Under the pieces are notes generated by a model. It was not told the origin of the DNA. It saw only the letters and a program-made list of their open reading frames with translations, and made no database searches. A stretch of DNA of 64,000 nucleotides from Zooshikella harenae (GTDB lineage: Bacteria > Pseudomonadota > Gammaproteobacteria > Pseudomonadales > Zooshikellaceae): positions 1-64,000 of the forward strand of contig NZ_JAGSOY010000010.1 in NCBI RefSeq assembly GCF_018837975.1. Direction: 5' to 3'. Shown here one piece after another: positions 28,713 through 36,889 of this stretch; the stretch's first letter is position 1, and each line of letters begins with the position of its first letter. Made by a program: the position numbers and the translations under genes.

Positions 28713-29321
28713 TTATAGTTGAATTGCATCCAAAATCAGATATATCCCTACTATTACCATGCATAATGCAAGACCATAGTTTATAAACTTGATGTAATCA
28801 GTGTTTTTTAACAACTTTACAATGAATAATCCTGTCCATATCCATGTAATGTGAGTAAAAATATTTAACATCGTCAGCATAACAATCATGATCATTATAC
28901 CCAATTCACCAAATACTTGAGTTGATTGTTCAGTAAACGAAGTAAACATCAACATCACCAACAGCCATCCTTTAGAATTAAGTAACTGTAATAATGCTCC
29001 ATCTGTAAAACTAAAATGTTTAGGTTGTTTTGATGAATTAGTATTAATAGGTTTAATAAGATTAATAGCCAACCAAAAAATATATAGAGCCCCCACTATT
29101 CGTAAATATAATAAAGCTGATGGGTGAAATGTTAATGTGGAACTAAAATAAAAACCAATAATAATAGTTTTTGATAAATAAATAATATTTACACCTAATA
29201 GCAAAGGCAAGGATTTTCTAATACCAAAACTTGCTCCATTTGCAGCGAATACAATATTAGTTGGTCCCGGGCTAAATACTAATGGGAACATTACTGCCAA
29301 CCAACTTACTATAAAAACCAT
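28713..29321 (-). CDS. LysE/RhtB-family amino-acid exporter
   Basis: The 202-residue membrane protein has six hydrophobic segments and the LysE-type start FPLVFSPGPTNIVFAANGASFGIRKSLPLLLGVN, whose SPGP motif is the family signature. Members export amino acids such as threonine, homoserine, lysine or leucine. It is divergent from a MocR-type PLP-dependent regulator 459 bp away, and regulators of that kind often control neighbouring amino-acid or vitamin-B6-related transporters. The substrate is therefore probably an amino acid, but which one is unknown. Confidence 0.88.
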   Translation of the reverse strand: MVFIVSWLAVMFPLVFSPGPTNIVFAANGASFGIRKSLPLLLGVNIIYLSKTIIIGFYFSSTLTFHPSALLYLRIVGALYIFWLAINLIKPINTNSSKQPKHFSFTDGALLQLLNSKGWLLVMLMFTSFTEQSTQVFGELGIMIMIVMLTMLNIFTHITWIWTGLFIVKLLKNTDYIKFINYGLALCMVIVGIYLILDAIQL

Positions 29322-29717
29322 TTACTTACCCATTACTTAGAAGTGATATGACGTATGTTTTAAGTTTATGATATTTTATAAGTTTAAAAATCGTCTACAA
29401 AGGTTATCTATCAGGTTTTCCAGAAGGGTTTATTTCCTTCAGTTAATGCTGTTTTTTTGGAAATACCTACATCCTTTAATTCGTGGGTCGTTAGCTGAAG
29501 CAGTTGCTTTCTTGTTTTTGATCGAATGTGCCAATATTTTATATGATGAGTGAGATAGTAAATATATTTGGAAACAATCATGTCATTCCCTCAGGTTCAA
29601 CAAATGCATAAAGTTTTAATTTCATCTCTAGAACAAGTTCAATAGTAATTTTTTTAAGAAAACCATTACAGATTCAAAAATTAATAAACAAACCATTACA
29701 GTTAATAGTAAAACGCG
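29322..29717. other. Divergent spacer between LysE and MocR genes
   Basis: AT-rich, with two copies of AAACCATTACAG (about 29661 and 29695). A 61-codon frame (29368-29553) lacks support. Promoters of both genes are expected here; the rightmost 60 bp contain repeated boxes described separately. Confidence 0.45.
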
Positions 29718-29773
29718 TCTGTATAGGTAAAATATTGACTAATCTGTACTGGTAACTACATGTGTACTGGAAA
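29718..29773 (+). promoter_or_regulatory. Three repeated boxes upstream of the MocR gene, candidate operator
   Basis: TCTGTATAGGTAA (29718), TCTGTACTGGTAA (29743) and TGTGTACTGGAAA (29761) are near-identical direct repeats directly ahead of the MocR start codon. Direct repeats spaced about 18-25 bp are typical for MocR/GabR-type dimers. They may serve autoregulation and control of the divergent lysE-type gene; this is inference. Confidence 0.5.
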
Positions 29774-29779
29774 TGTGTT

Positions 29780-31216
29780 ATGAAGCTATACGAAAAGGTT
29801 GCAGAGGCGCTAGGTCAGCGCATTACACAGGGCTATTATCCTGATGGCTCCAAGCTTCCCTCTATAAGAAACCTCTGTAAAGATCATGGTATTAGTATTT
29901 CAACGGCTCAAGAAGCCTATCGGTTACTTGAAGAGCAAGGCATAGTTGAAGCAAGGTCTAAATCAGGTTTTTATGTTTGCCAGTCTAATAGCACACCCAG
30001 GTTGCCAGAAGTGAGTCGGCCAACCCAGCGCCCAGTTGATGTCTCCTTGTGGCATCAAGTATTGGATTTACTAACCAGTCATATTCGTCATGGACCTCAC
30101 TGGGTTCCGCTGAGTAGAGCAATGCCTGACTGTCATGTAGCTACCTTAAAGCCCCTGCTAAAAAACATGGCTATTATGACTCGGGACTCCGAAAATCTTG
30201 GTCTGGGGTATGACCAGATAACTGGCCTGGAAGAGTTAAGAGTTCAAATAACACGACAAATGATTTACTCTGGCTGTCAGCTGCACCCTGATGATATTAT
30301 TATCACCAATAGCTGCCAAGAAGCTCTTTCTATCAGTATTCGAGCTACAACTAAACCTGGTGATATCGTTGCGGTGGATTCGCCTAGCTTTTATGGTACT
30401 TTGCAGACTCTTCGATCATTACAGTTAAAAGCCTTAGAAATCCCAACTCACCCTGAAACAGGGATTAGTATTGAAGCTTTGGAGTTAGCGCTAGAACAGT
30501 GGCCTATTAAAGTCATCCAGGTCACACCAAGCGGTAATAATCCTCTTGGCTACACCATGCCAGATAATAAAAAAGAGCAACTTTATAAACTTGCTCAGCG
30601 GTTTGATATAGCAATTATTGAGGATGATATTTTTGGTGATCTTGCTTATAGCTTGCCTCGATCCCGAACTGTGAAGTCGTTTGATCAGGATGGACGAGTA
30701 CTGTTATGTAGCTCATTTTCCAAAACGATTGCACCAGGGTTTAGGTTAGGTTGGGCTGCACCAGGTCGTTACTGTGATCTCGTGACCCATATGAAGTATG
30801 TTTCCAGCGCTTGTACCGCGACACTTCCTCAATTAGCTTTAGCAAACTTTATTGCTCAAGGTGGTTATGAACGACACTTACGTAAAGTACGTCTACAGTA
30901 TAAAAAGTCACGTGATGTTATGCTGGGTTGGTTAAGTCATTACCTGCCTGAAAATATAAGAGTCAGTTATCCTCAGGGGGGCTTCTTGTTATGGGTTGAG
31001 CTACCAGAAAGAGTGGATTCGGTAGAACTTAACAAACGACTAGAATTGCAAGGTATACAAGTGGCTCCAGGAATATTGTTTTCTGCTACGGGGAAATATA
31101 GGAACTGCATTCGTATTAATTACAGTGATGAACCTTCAGCCCCGTTAGAAAGTGCAGTTAAAAAGGTTGGTGATGAAATTTTTAAAATGATAGATGAACA
31201 ACAACATCAATTTTAA
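29780..31216 (+). CDS. MocR-family transcriptional regulator (GntR HTH fused to aminotransferase domain), first copy
   Basis: The N-terminal GntR winged helix (residues about 1-66: YEKVAEALGQRITQGYYPDGSKLPSIRNLC, ISTAQEAYRLLEEQGIVEAR) is followed by a fold-type-I aminotransferase domain (about 100-470). The PLP-binding lysine lies in SSFSKTIAPGFRLGW (Lys315), with IEDDIFGD supplying the pyridine-ring Asp. Such proteins bind PLP, often sense an amino acid or aldehyde, and do not transaminate physiologically. The ATG at 29780 (MKLYEKVAEAL) fits the family; a GTG at 29762 would extend into the operator boxes. It is divergent from the LysE exporter. A second, related MocR gene lies 870 bp downstream beyond a MITE. 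Confidence 0.92.
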   Translation: MKLYEKVAEALGQRITQGYYPDGSKLPSIRNLCKDHGISISTAQEAYRLLEEQGIVEARSKSGFYVCQSNSTPRLPEVSRPTQRPVDVSLWHQVLDLLTSHIRHGPHWVPLSRAMPDCHVATLKPLLKNMAIMTRDSENLGLGYDQITGLEELRVQITRQMIYSGCQLHPDDIIITNSCQEALSISIRATTKPGDIVAVDSPSFYGTLQTLRSLQLKALEIPTHPETGISIEALELALEQWPIKVIQVTPSGNNPLGYTMPDNKKEQLYKLAQRFDIAIIEDDIFGDLAYSLPRSRTVKSFDQDGRVLLCSSFSKTIAPGFRLGWAAPGRYCDLVTHMKYVSSACTATLPQLALANFIAQGGYERHLRKVRLQYKKSRDVMLGWLSHYLPENIRVSYPQGGFLLWVELPERVDSVELNKRLELQGIQVAPGILFSATGKYRNCIRINYSDEPSAPLESAVKKVGDEIFKMIDEQQHQF

Positions 31217-31223
31217 GCTAACA

Positions 31224-31616
31224 CAGAGAGTATCAGGGCAATCGCCTATAACTTTACCTTTATAAAAGCCATTTTTTTCTAAAGCACCTTTGTCCAACGT
31301 CTGCATAACGCCCTTCGAACACGCCGTGAATCCTTCCTTGGAGGCTTGTTTGCCGCCTCCTTGCGGCAAACAATTCGATGTGCATTATCCAGCCTTTGTC
31401 TACCACTGGCGTACATCGAAATACCACAGGTGTTCATTTAATCATGATTGAGGTATAGCAAATTGTGAGTTTGCAAGTGCTTGAATTGGTTTGTGAAACA
31501 GGTGCTGGGAGCACCGTTAACAGTAGAGATCAGGGATGGTCTTCTGCTGCGGGAGGAACACATTAATTATACTCATCATGAATTATTCTTAAATGCAATT
31601 GCCCTGCAGGGAGTAT
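31224..31616 (+). mobile_element. MITE-like element with inverted termini and 10-bp target duplication
   Basis: The element (31234-31606, 373 bp) starts CAGGGCAATCGCCTATAA and ends GCAATTGCCCTG; the first 12 bp and the inverted last 12 bp agree at 11 of 12. It is flanked by CAGAGAGTAT (31224-31233) and CAGGGAGTAT (31607-31616), 9 of 10 identical, which is the footprint of transposition. It contains no ORF of transposase size. It holds the inner hairpin region TTTGCCGCCTCCTTGCGGCAAA found in the other copies. Ends beginning CAGGG and duplications of 8-10 bp are, from memory, features of ISAs1-family insertion sequences, so this is probably mobilised by such a transposase encoded elsewhere. Confidence 0.78.
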
Positions 31617-32084
31617 CTATTGTATTGCGTACTAATAATTTTACTAAATTTAACTGGAACTAGAGATCTACTTTTGTTGTATAGTTAAAATTTTCTTGAT
31701 GTTATTCTTCTTTCTTGTATTACTCAAAAACAGTCAAAGTCGTTAGGACTGTGATTAACGATTTACATTGCCAAAGTATTGGATCAACAGGTAGTATTTT
31801 ATATATAATTATTTTTCTGGCTATCAATCAATATAATATTTCTTATAAGCAAAACACTACTGTAAATTTCAATGGATGCTAATATAATGATCAGTTAAAA
31901 GTCTTTTATGAGTATAAAGTAGCCTAACGAGGACATTTCAATATTTAGATAAAAGGTAATCACTGACAAGTGTCATTCAAGTGCCTTTTAAAAGATGGAT
32001 CTAAAAAAGTTATCTTTACAAAATATAAAATTGTTTTAGTATGCCAGTTATTGATGCTTCTTTTATATAAAATGATTCGTTATC
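31617..32084. other. AT-rich leader of the second MocR gene
   Basis: Very AT-rich spacer between the MITE and the second MocR start. No ORF or hairpin of note; the box repeats found before the first MocR gene are not repeated here. Confidence 0.45.
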
Positions 32085-33518
32085 ATGGATGCAGTAAAGA
32101 AACAACCTTCTTATCTTGTGATCGCAAATGTAATCAAAGATAAAATTGCTAAAAAAGAAATTAAGCCTGGGCAAAAACTACCTTCATTAAGGACGGTGGC
32201 TAAGAACTATTCTGTTAGCTTAAATACAGTAAAATCAGCTTATGAGCACTTAGTGTCATTAGGATTAATTATTGGTGTTGAGCGATCGGGTTACATAGTT
32301 GATGCAATGCAACCTCCTTTTTTTGCATGGTTTGAGAAAGCCTCCATTTCCCAGAAAAACGATAGAATCAGTGCAGAGAAAGCATGGGCATGGTATAGAA
32401 GTTATGTGTATGAGGCTGAACAAGATACTCTAGCAGTAATTTGGCCCCACCCAAGTCTTATGCCCAATAAAGCCTTGGCAAATATTCATAGTGGCTTGCT
32501 TAAGTCCTATGGAGAAAAGATGTCTACCTATTCACATCCGAGTGGCCTAAAAGGACTTCGTGAAGCAATAAGCAATCATTTAGCTACACGACACTTTTAT
32601 TGTAATGCTGAAAATATCCAGATTACCTATGGTTGTATGCATGCTATTGAGCTTGCATTGCTATCAGTTGCAAAGGCTGGAGATGAAATTATAGTACTTA
32701 CTCCTTGTTTCCCAGGCTATATAGCTGTTTTTAATAATCTTGGTTTTAAACCTGTTGAAATACCACTCATTAGTCAAAAAATAAACTTAGAGGCATTTGA
32801 GAAAACGTTCAAGAAGACTGAAGTTAAAGCAGCAATATTGTCTTCAGTTGTCCATAATCCGACAGGATTATCCTTTAGTGAGGAGGAAAAAAAAGCAATT
32901 GCAAAACTTGCAGCTAAATATGAAAAGCCAGTTATTGAAGATGATATATTTGGTGATCTTCATTTTTCTGAAGCGACTGTAAAACCTATTGCATCCTATC
33001 CTAATGATGATTATGTTATATATTGTAGCTCATTTTCTAAGACTCTTGCTCCAGGTGAACGTATTGGGTGGTGTATTGGTGGGATGTGGCATAAAAAAAT
33101 AGCAGACAGGTTTGCATCGAGTCTATTTACAGTTAATTCAAGATCTCAATATATTCTTGCACATTACCTCAGTTCTAGTGCTTGGCCAAGACATCTGCGA
33201 AAGCTTAGGGCTGTATTATTTAAGAGAAGTAACCTCATAAGAAAACTAATTCTGGAGTACTTTCCTCAAGGAACTCAAGTTTGTTTACCTTCAGGAGGTT
33301 ACGTATTATGGATTGAATTACCTGAGTCTAATGGAGGGAGCAAGCTTTGGAAAGAAGCGATGAAACATGGAATTTATGTCTTGCCTGGGCTAACTTGCTC
33401 TGCCACTCCCTCGTACAAGAATGCTATTAGAGTAAGCTTATCCTATGATGAATCTAAAGAAGCCCATATAAAAACACATATAAAGAAACTAGCGCATTTA
33501 GCGACTCAATCAAATTAA
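32085..33518 (+). CDS. MocR-family transcriptional regulator, second copy
   Basis: The 477-residue protein has a GntR winged helix (residues about 7-72: YLVIANVIKDKIAKKEIKPG, YSVSLNTVKSAYEHLVSLG) and an aminotransferase-like domain. The PLP lysine is in SSFSKTLAPGERIGW (Lys319) and IEDDIFGD is also conserved. It is clearly a paralogue of the upstream MocR protein (same motifs around PLP, same length) but substantially diverged in sequence, so the two probably respond to different effectors or operators. No dedicated target gene is next to it; the downstream gene is a small secreted protein on the same strand. Confidence 0.9.
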   Translation: MDAVKKQPSYLVIANVIKDKIAKKEIKPGQKLPSLRTVAKNYSVSLNTVKSAYEHLVSLGLIIGVERSGYIVDAMQPPFFAWFEKASISQKNDRISAEKAWAWYRSYVYEAEQDTLAVIWPHPSLMPNKALANIHSGLLKSYGEKMSTYSHPSGLKGLREAISNHLATRHFYCNAENIQITYGCMHAIELALLSVAKAGDEIIVLTPCFPGYIAVFNNLGFKPVEIPLISQKINLEAFEKTFKKTEVKAAILSSVVHNPTGLSFSEEEKKAIAKLAAKYEKPVIEDDIFGDLHFSEATVKPIASYPNDDYVIYCSSFSKTLAPGERIGWCIGGMWHKKIADRFASSLFTVNSRSQYILAHYLSSSAWPRHLRKLRAVLFKRSNLIRKLILEYFPQGTQVCLPSGGYVLWIELPESNGGSKLWKEAMKHGIYVLPGLTCSATPSYKNAIRVSLSYDESKEAHIKTHIKKLAHLATQSN

Positions 33519-33761
33519 GTACTCCCCTTTTTTTATTTAGTTTAAATAATTAATTCATTTATTACTACCTTTGTAATTGTTTTTTTTGATTAAAGGTATG
33601 GTGTTATACAGTAAAGCTAACGTTTGACTCAAAAATTAATTTGTTCTGTATCCATAGTATGGACACCATCTGTATCTTTTAATCCGAAGACTACTCATTA
33701 AACTTTAGTAGTACTAATAATGTTTTTTAGATGTACGAAAGAACTAAATAGGTGGTTAACT

Positions 33762-34226
33762 ATGTTAAAAAAAACGGCTGCTTTTATAATACTGATCAGT
33801 GGCGCAATAAATGCGTATGCGGATCAAGGTGTTTTAGGTAGCGATATGGTCCTTTGTAGTAATGCAGATAGAACGCTTCAAATAAATGGTGATTACGAAA
33901 TAATGCTTGCAAAAGAGTATTATACAGGCGCTTCCTATTCACGAATAGGTGTGGACATTAGACAAGCTGAGTTAAAGATAGAAGAGCTAGAACATTTTAC
34001 GCTTACTGATAAATCAGTTCTCAAAAAAGTGAAAGTATCTTTTAAAAATGGTGCTCATTTTCCGCAGGATATACTTGGTGTATCAGATGATAAACTCAGT
34101 ATTGAGTCATATGTGGTTTGTAAAAAAGGCTATATAAGAGCAACTAGATTTAGTCAGTTTGAAAGTTTTTCCTCACTTGAGGAGGACGGGGCTGCTTTAT
34201 GGTTTACAGATAGTCTAACTGATTAA
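33762..34226 (+). CDS. Secreted or periplasmic hypothetical protein
   Basis: The product begins MLKKTAAFIILISGAINAYA, a clean signal peptide, giving a mature protein of about 135 residues with two cysteines (MVLCSNAD and VVCKKG) that may form a disulfide. I recognise no family. The ATG at 33762 with AGGTGG upstream is preferred over an in-frame ATG at 33720, because only the later start puts the signal peptide at the terminus. It is followed by a perfect terminator, so it is a monocistronic unit. Confidence 0.65.
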   Translation: MLKKTAAFIILISGAINAYADQGVLGSDMVLCSNADRTLQINGDYEIMLAKEYYTGASYSRIGVDIRQAELKIEELEHFTLTDKSVLKKVKVSFKNGAHFPQDILGVSDDKLSIESYVVCKKGYIRATRFSQFESFSSLEEDGAALWFTDSLTD

Positions 34227-34239
34227 TTTTATAAAGTAA

Positions 34240-34266
34240 CTAGGCAATACATATTGCCTAGTTTTT
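34240..34266 (+). terminator. Rho-independent terminator
   Basis: CTAGGCAAT-ACAT-ATTGCCTAG is a perfect 9-bp stem with a 4-nt loop followed by TTTTT, 14 bp after the secreted hypothetical gene. Confidence 0.9.
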
Positions 34267-34392
34267 AAATTTTCTAGGAATGATTTTTTTGATATTTCAT
34301 AATTTTCCCTATTAATAGTCTATTGATGGGGGATATATTAGTTTTAAGCTTATCACTACAAGCAATAAGAGTTGGTTTTATTAACAATTTGT

Positions 34393-34710
34393 ATGCTGCC
34401 TGCTATTTCTGTTGATGGAGGTGGTGATATTATTAAATCTATATTTAGTTAGGTCTGCAGAAGCTATGCAGCAGGATATAGATACGATAATGAATCATTA
34501 TTCAAAGATTTAAAAATCCCAGTAGATACTAGAATATTCACTAACCCGGATGCAGTTTACAATGTACTAATAAACCTTCCTGAAACTCATTCAGCAGGAG
34601 TAGGCTTTACATGGGAAAGAACTACTCCTTAACTCAATGAAGATGGCGGTAGCGCTATGCATACCACTTTCTCTGAGAAGCATATGGTGGTCGCTACAGA
34701 TAGCTATTGA
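34393..34710 (+). pseudogene. Decayed gene with two in-frame stops, function unknown
   Basis: One frame reads as plausible protein across about 105 codons but is interrupted by TAG (34450) and TAA (34630): MLPAISVDGGGDIIKSIFS, then VCRSYAAGYRYDNESLF...TRIFTNPDAVYNVLINLP...GFTWERTTP, then LNEDGGSAMHTTFSEKHMVVATDSY. Upstream in the same frame LVLLTIC could be the remains of a signal peptide. No family is recognised. It could be a small secreted-protein pseudogene, or less likely chance. The rest of 34267-34949 contains nothing identifiable. Confidence 0.4.
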
Positions 34711-34949
34711 CTTTGTTGGTTAGTGGATATTTACATCAGCCAGTTTAGTACAATGGTGGTTTAGCTTCTTATAGAGGCATACATAGGCTTAAAGCGACCT
34801 TTTCCCCAAAGTGTTGCGTCTAAAAAATAAAAATATGAGAACCAGTTGTCAATAAAATATTGATATTGTATACATAAAATATTAGTTGATTATTATAAGA
34901 GCCTAATTTATAACCTAATCTTAATCCAGTGTTAGAAAGGTAGCTTTGT

Positions 34950-35270
34950 ATGAGAAGAGAAGTTGCTTGTAAATCAAGTCTACAAGATCGGATTAAGGAA
35001 AGCTTGAAAGTTTGTGCAGGAATAATTATTTTTGTTTTACTTCTTAATTGGTTTAATTCTTCCCTACCCTCCTTTTTTCGTTGTAATGAGCTACCAGTAA
35101 TGTTAACAGCATTGCCAATAATGTGTCCTTTAATTATTCTTTTTTATGCTTTGGGCATTATTCAAGGTGGAGTTCATCCCTTTCCTAAGCAGGAAAAAAA
35201 AGAAAATAGAGCTATATTATTCATAATAATTTTCTCTATTGTGATAGCTTTTCTCATAGATTGCTTATGA
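34950..35270 (+). CDS. Small membrane protein, 106 aa, unknown
   Basis: Three hydrophobic segments (residues about 21-37, 50-72 and 86-104: CAGIIIFVLLLNWF, ALPIMCPLIILFYALGII, AILFIIIFSIVIAFLI) with a charged loop (KQEKKEN). It is probably an inner-membrane protein. I recognise no family. It lies alone on the plus strand between the decayed gene and a minus-strand membrane protein gene. A GAAAGG lies about 9 nt upstream of the ATG. Confidence 0.55.
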   Translation: MRREVACKSSLQDRIKESLKVCAGIIIFVLLLNWFNSSLPSFFRCNELPVMLTALPIMCPLIILFYALGIIQGGVHPFPKQEKKENRAILFIIIFSIVIAFLIDCL

Positions 35271-35371
35271 GTAAAACGTAGTCTTATTATTCTTTGTCAG
35301 GTTTATTTTAGTCAGTTCAAGCGTAACATGATACCCTCAGGCATTAGTAGCAAGAACCATTTGACATGGAT

Positions 35372-35830
35372 TTAGCGACCTGCTGATAAAGATGCACGAA
35401 AACGTCCTTTCATTTTCATTCCATCTCGGATATTCAGGCTTAATAAAGTGAGATTAATAGCGCCAGATAGTAGCTCAATTCCCTGCACAATATAGAAAAA
35501 GACATCATATGCTTCCATCGCAGCCAAGTGGTTTAGCACGAGTGCACATGGAATAAGCACCAAAATACCATTCGCCCCAATAAAGCGCATCTTTTTTTGT
35601 TTTTGTTGTATTAATCGTCCTTTTCGAGACTTGCTTAATGAAAAGCCTGAGCCTCCTGTTAGTGCCATAGCAGGAACAAGTATTAACAACCCAGGCCATA
35701 CAATCAGGTTTTTTACCTTCGCAATGATTTCAAAGGAACCAAATAGCTCAGCCAAAACAGTTGATGAAAAAAATGTAGCTATACACAGGAAGGACACTAT
35801 ACCGGCATAACGGTGGATCAAATGTGTCAT
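35372..35830 (-). CDS. Four-helix membrane protein, target of the divergent MarR regulator
   Basis: 152 residues with four hydrophobic segments: YAGIVSFLCIATFFSSTVLAE, LIVWPGLLILVPAMALTGG, GANGILVLIPCALVLNHLAA and VQGIELLSGAINLTLLSLNI. It looks like a small inner-membrane protein; I cannot name its family with certainty. The ATG at 35830 is chosen because GAGAGGAAAACT precedes it; an upstream in-frame ATG at 35848 has no such site. It is divergent from the marR-type gene with a shared operator region, which suggests repression by that protein and release by some aromatic or antimicrobial compound. Confidence 0.72.
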   Translation of the reverse strand: MTHLIHRYAGIVSFLCIATFFSSTVLAELFGSFEIIAKVKNLIVWPGLLILVPAMALTGGSGFSLSKSRKGRLIQQKQKKMRFIGANGILVLIPCALVLNHLAAMEAYDVFFYIVQGIELLSGAINLTLLSLNIRDGMKMKGRFRASLSAGR

Positions 35831-35856
35831 AGTTTTCCTCTCGAACATAACATTGG

Positions 35857-35908
35857 TAATATGTTGTCATTATGACATAGGGTGATCGTGCTTGACAATA
35901 TGTTGTCG
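35857..35908. promoter_or_regulatory. MarR-type operator region
   Basis: AATATGTTGTC occurs twice, at 35859 and 35897. The second lies in GACAATATGTTGTC, an inverted repeat with TTGTC/GACAA arms. A TTGACA hexamer overlaps it. The layout between divergent marR and membrane-protein genes suggests autoregulated shared promoters. Confidence 0.55.
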
Positions 35909-35931
35909 ATTTTTTTAGGTGGGAGCTTTAG

Positions 35932-36375
35932 ATGACAAAAACAAAGAAAGGACCTGTATTTACTGAGATTGCACTGGAAATATTTAAATTGGGAGGGCTT
36001 CTTGTGAATGAGGGTGATCTAATGGGGAGTCCATATGGAATTACCAGTGCTAGATGGAAAATCATGGGGGCAATTGTACGAGCAGGTAAACCATTGACTG
36101 TCCCGCAAATTGCTAAAACAATGGGACTCACTCGACAGGCTGTACAGAGACTGGTGGATGTGATGTATGCTGATGGGGTTTTAGCATTTCAAACTAACCC
36201 AGAACATAAGCGTGCAAAGTTAATCAAGCTTTCAGAAGTAGGGGAAGAAATCTATGGCAAGTTAGATAAAAAGCAGGTTGACTGGGCACAAACATGTTCG
36301 ATCCACTTAACCAAGCAAGAACTTGATACAACGTTATCTGTGCTCAAAAAAATGGCCGATATGTTTGATCATTAG
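35932..36375 (+). CDS. MarR-family transcriptional regulator
   Basis: A 147-residue winged-helix regulator. Core features are GITSARWKIMGAIVRAGKPLTVPQIAKTMGLTRQAVQRLVDVMYADGVL, the helix-turn-helix plus recognition helix, followed by the wing PEHKRAKLIKLSEVGEEIYGKL. MarR proteins act as dimers that bind palindromic operators and release on binding small aromatic or oxidising ligands. It is divergent from a four-helix membrane protein gene with repeated boxes between them. Ligand and wider regulon are unknown. Confidence 0.92.
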   Translation: MTKTKKGPVFTEIALEIFKLGGLLVNEGDLMGSPYGITSARWKIMGAIVRAGKPLTVPQIAKTMGLTRQAVQRLVDVMYADGVLAFQTNPEHKRAKLIKLSEVGEEIYGKLDKKQVDWAQTCSIHLTKQELDTTLSVLKKMADMFDH

Positions 36376-36515
36376 TCAGAAAAAATGAATGAGTAAATGA
36401 GTCGTTCAGCATCTAATGGGCATAGCGGCTAAATGATTCATTTAGGACCAGTACTGATGATATAGAGATATATTGTGTATACCTGATGCTCTCAATGTTT
36501 CTATTGTTATCAAGG

Positions 36516-36734
36516 CTATCCACATTGTCGCAACCGTTGTTTTGAAGGACATGGCACTGTGCCATAGGAGCAAAAAACACAACAGTCGCCAGGTTTGGGA
36601 CGCATCATAAATTTGCAGGATTCGCAGGGTAGAAACCATTGACAGGCATTGGTTGGCATAAACCCGGCTTGTTTGTGACCACATTTAGGGCAAGTGATAA
36701 TCGATTCTCGAGTGACAGGTGGCTCAACCATCAT
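36516..36734 (-). CDS. Small cysteine-rich zinc-ribbon-like conserved protein
   Basis: A 72-residue protein with three CxxC pairs: TCPKCGHKQ, LPCESCKFMMRPK and GDCCVFCSYGTVPCP. The GDCC-x-FCSYG-x-VPCP string is a motif I have seen in small conserved hypothetical proteins of proteobacteria, often near metal or mercury regulatory genes. The Cys arrangement suggests one or two zinc sites. It lies upstream of prpD on the same strand with no obvious operon relation. Coding status rests on the highly non-random Cys pattern. An overlapping frame in another phase is a shadow. Confidence 0.72.
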   Translation of the reverse strand: MMVEPPVTRESIITCPKCGHKQAGFMPTNACQWFLPCESCKFMMRPKPGDCCVFCSYGTVPCPSKQRLRQCG

Positions 36735-36850
36735 GAGTAGGAACCTCTTACGACATATTACTACTACAGCTTTTGGGGACTTTACTCTTCTTTTAGTCTA
36801 GTAATTATTTATGAGGGTGTAACTGTTTTATTGAAATAAATCATCTACCC

Positions 36851-36876
36851 GCCAGCCTCAAACAACACAGGCTGGC
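36851..36876 (-). terminator. Hairpin after prpD
   Basis: GCCAGCCT and AGGCTGGC form a perfect 8-bp stem about 14 bp past the prpD stop. A second palindrome, GTGACTAGTCAC, follows directly. There is no T-tract, so termination may be Rho-assisted. Confidence 0.5.
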
Positions 36877-36889
36877 TTGTGACTAGTCA

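Noticed and set aside
29368-29553. 61-codon open frame between lysE and the MocR gene
   Set aside because: Low-complexity Phe/Leu/Arg-rich sequence without start signal; probably chance in AT-rich DNA.
31481-31663. 60-codon open frame crossing the right end of the MITE
   Set aside because: It spans the element boundary and has no homologous extension; an artefact of the insertion.
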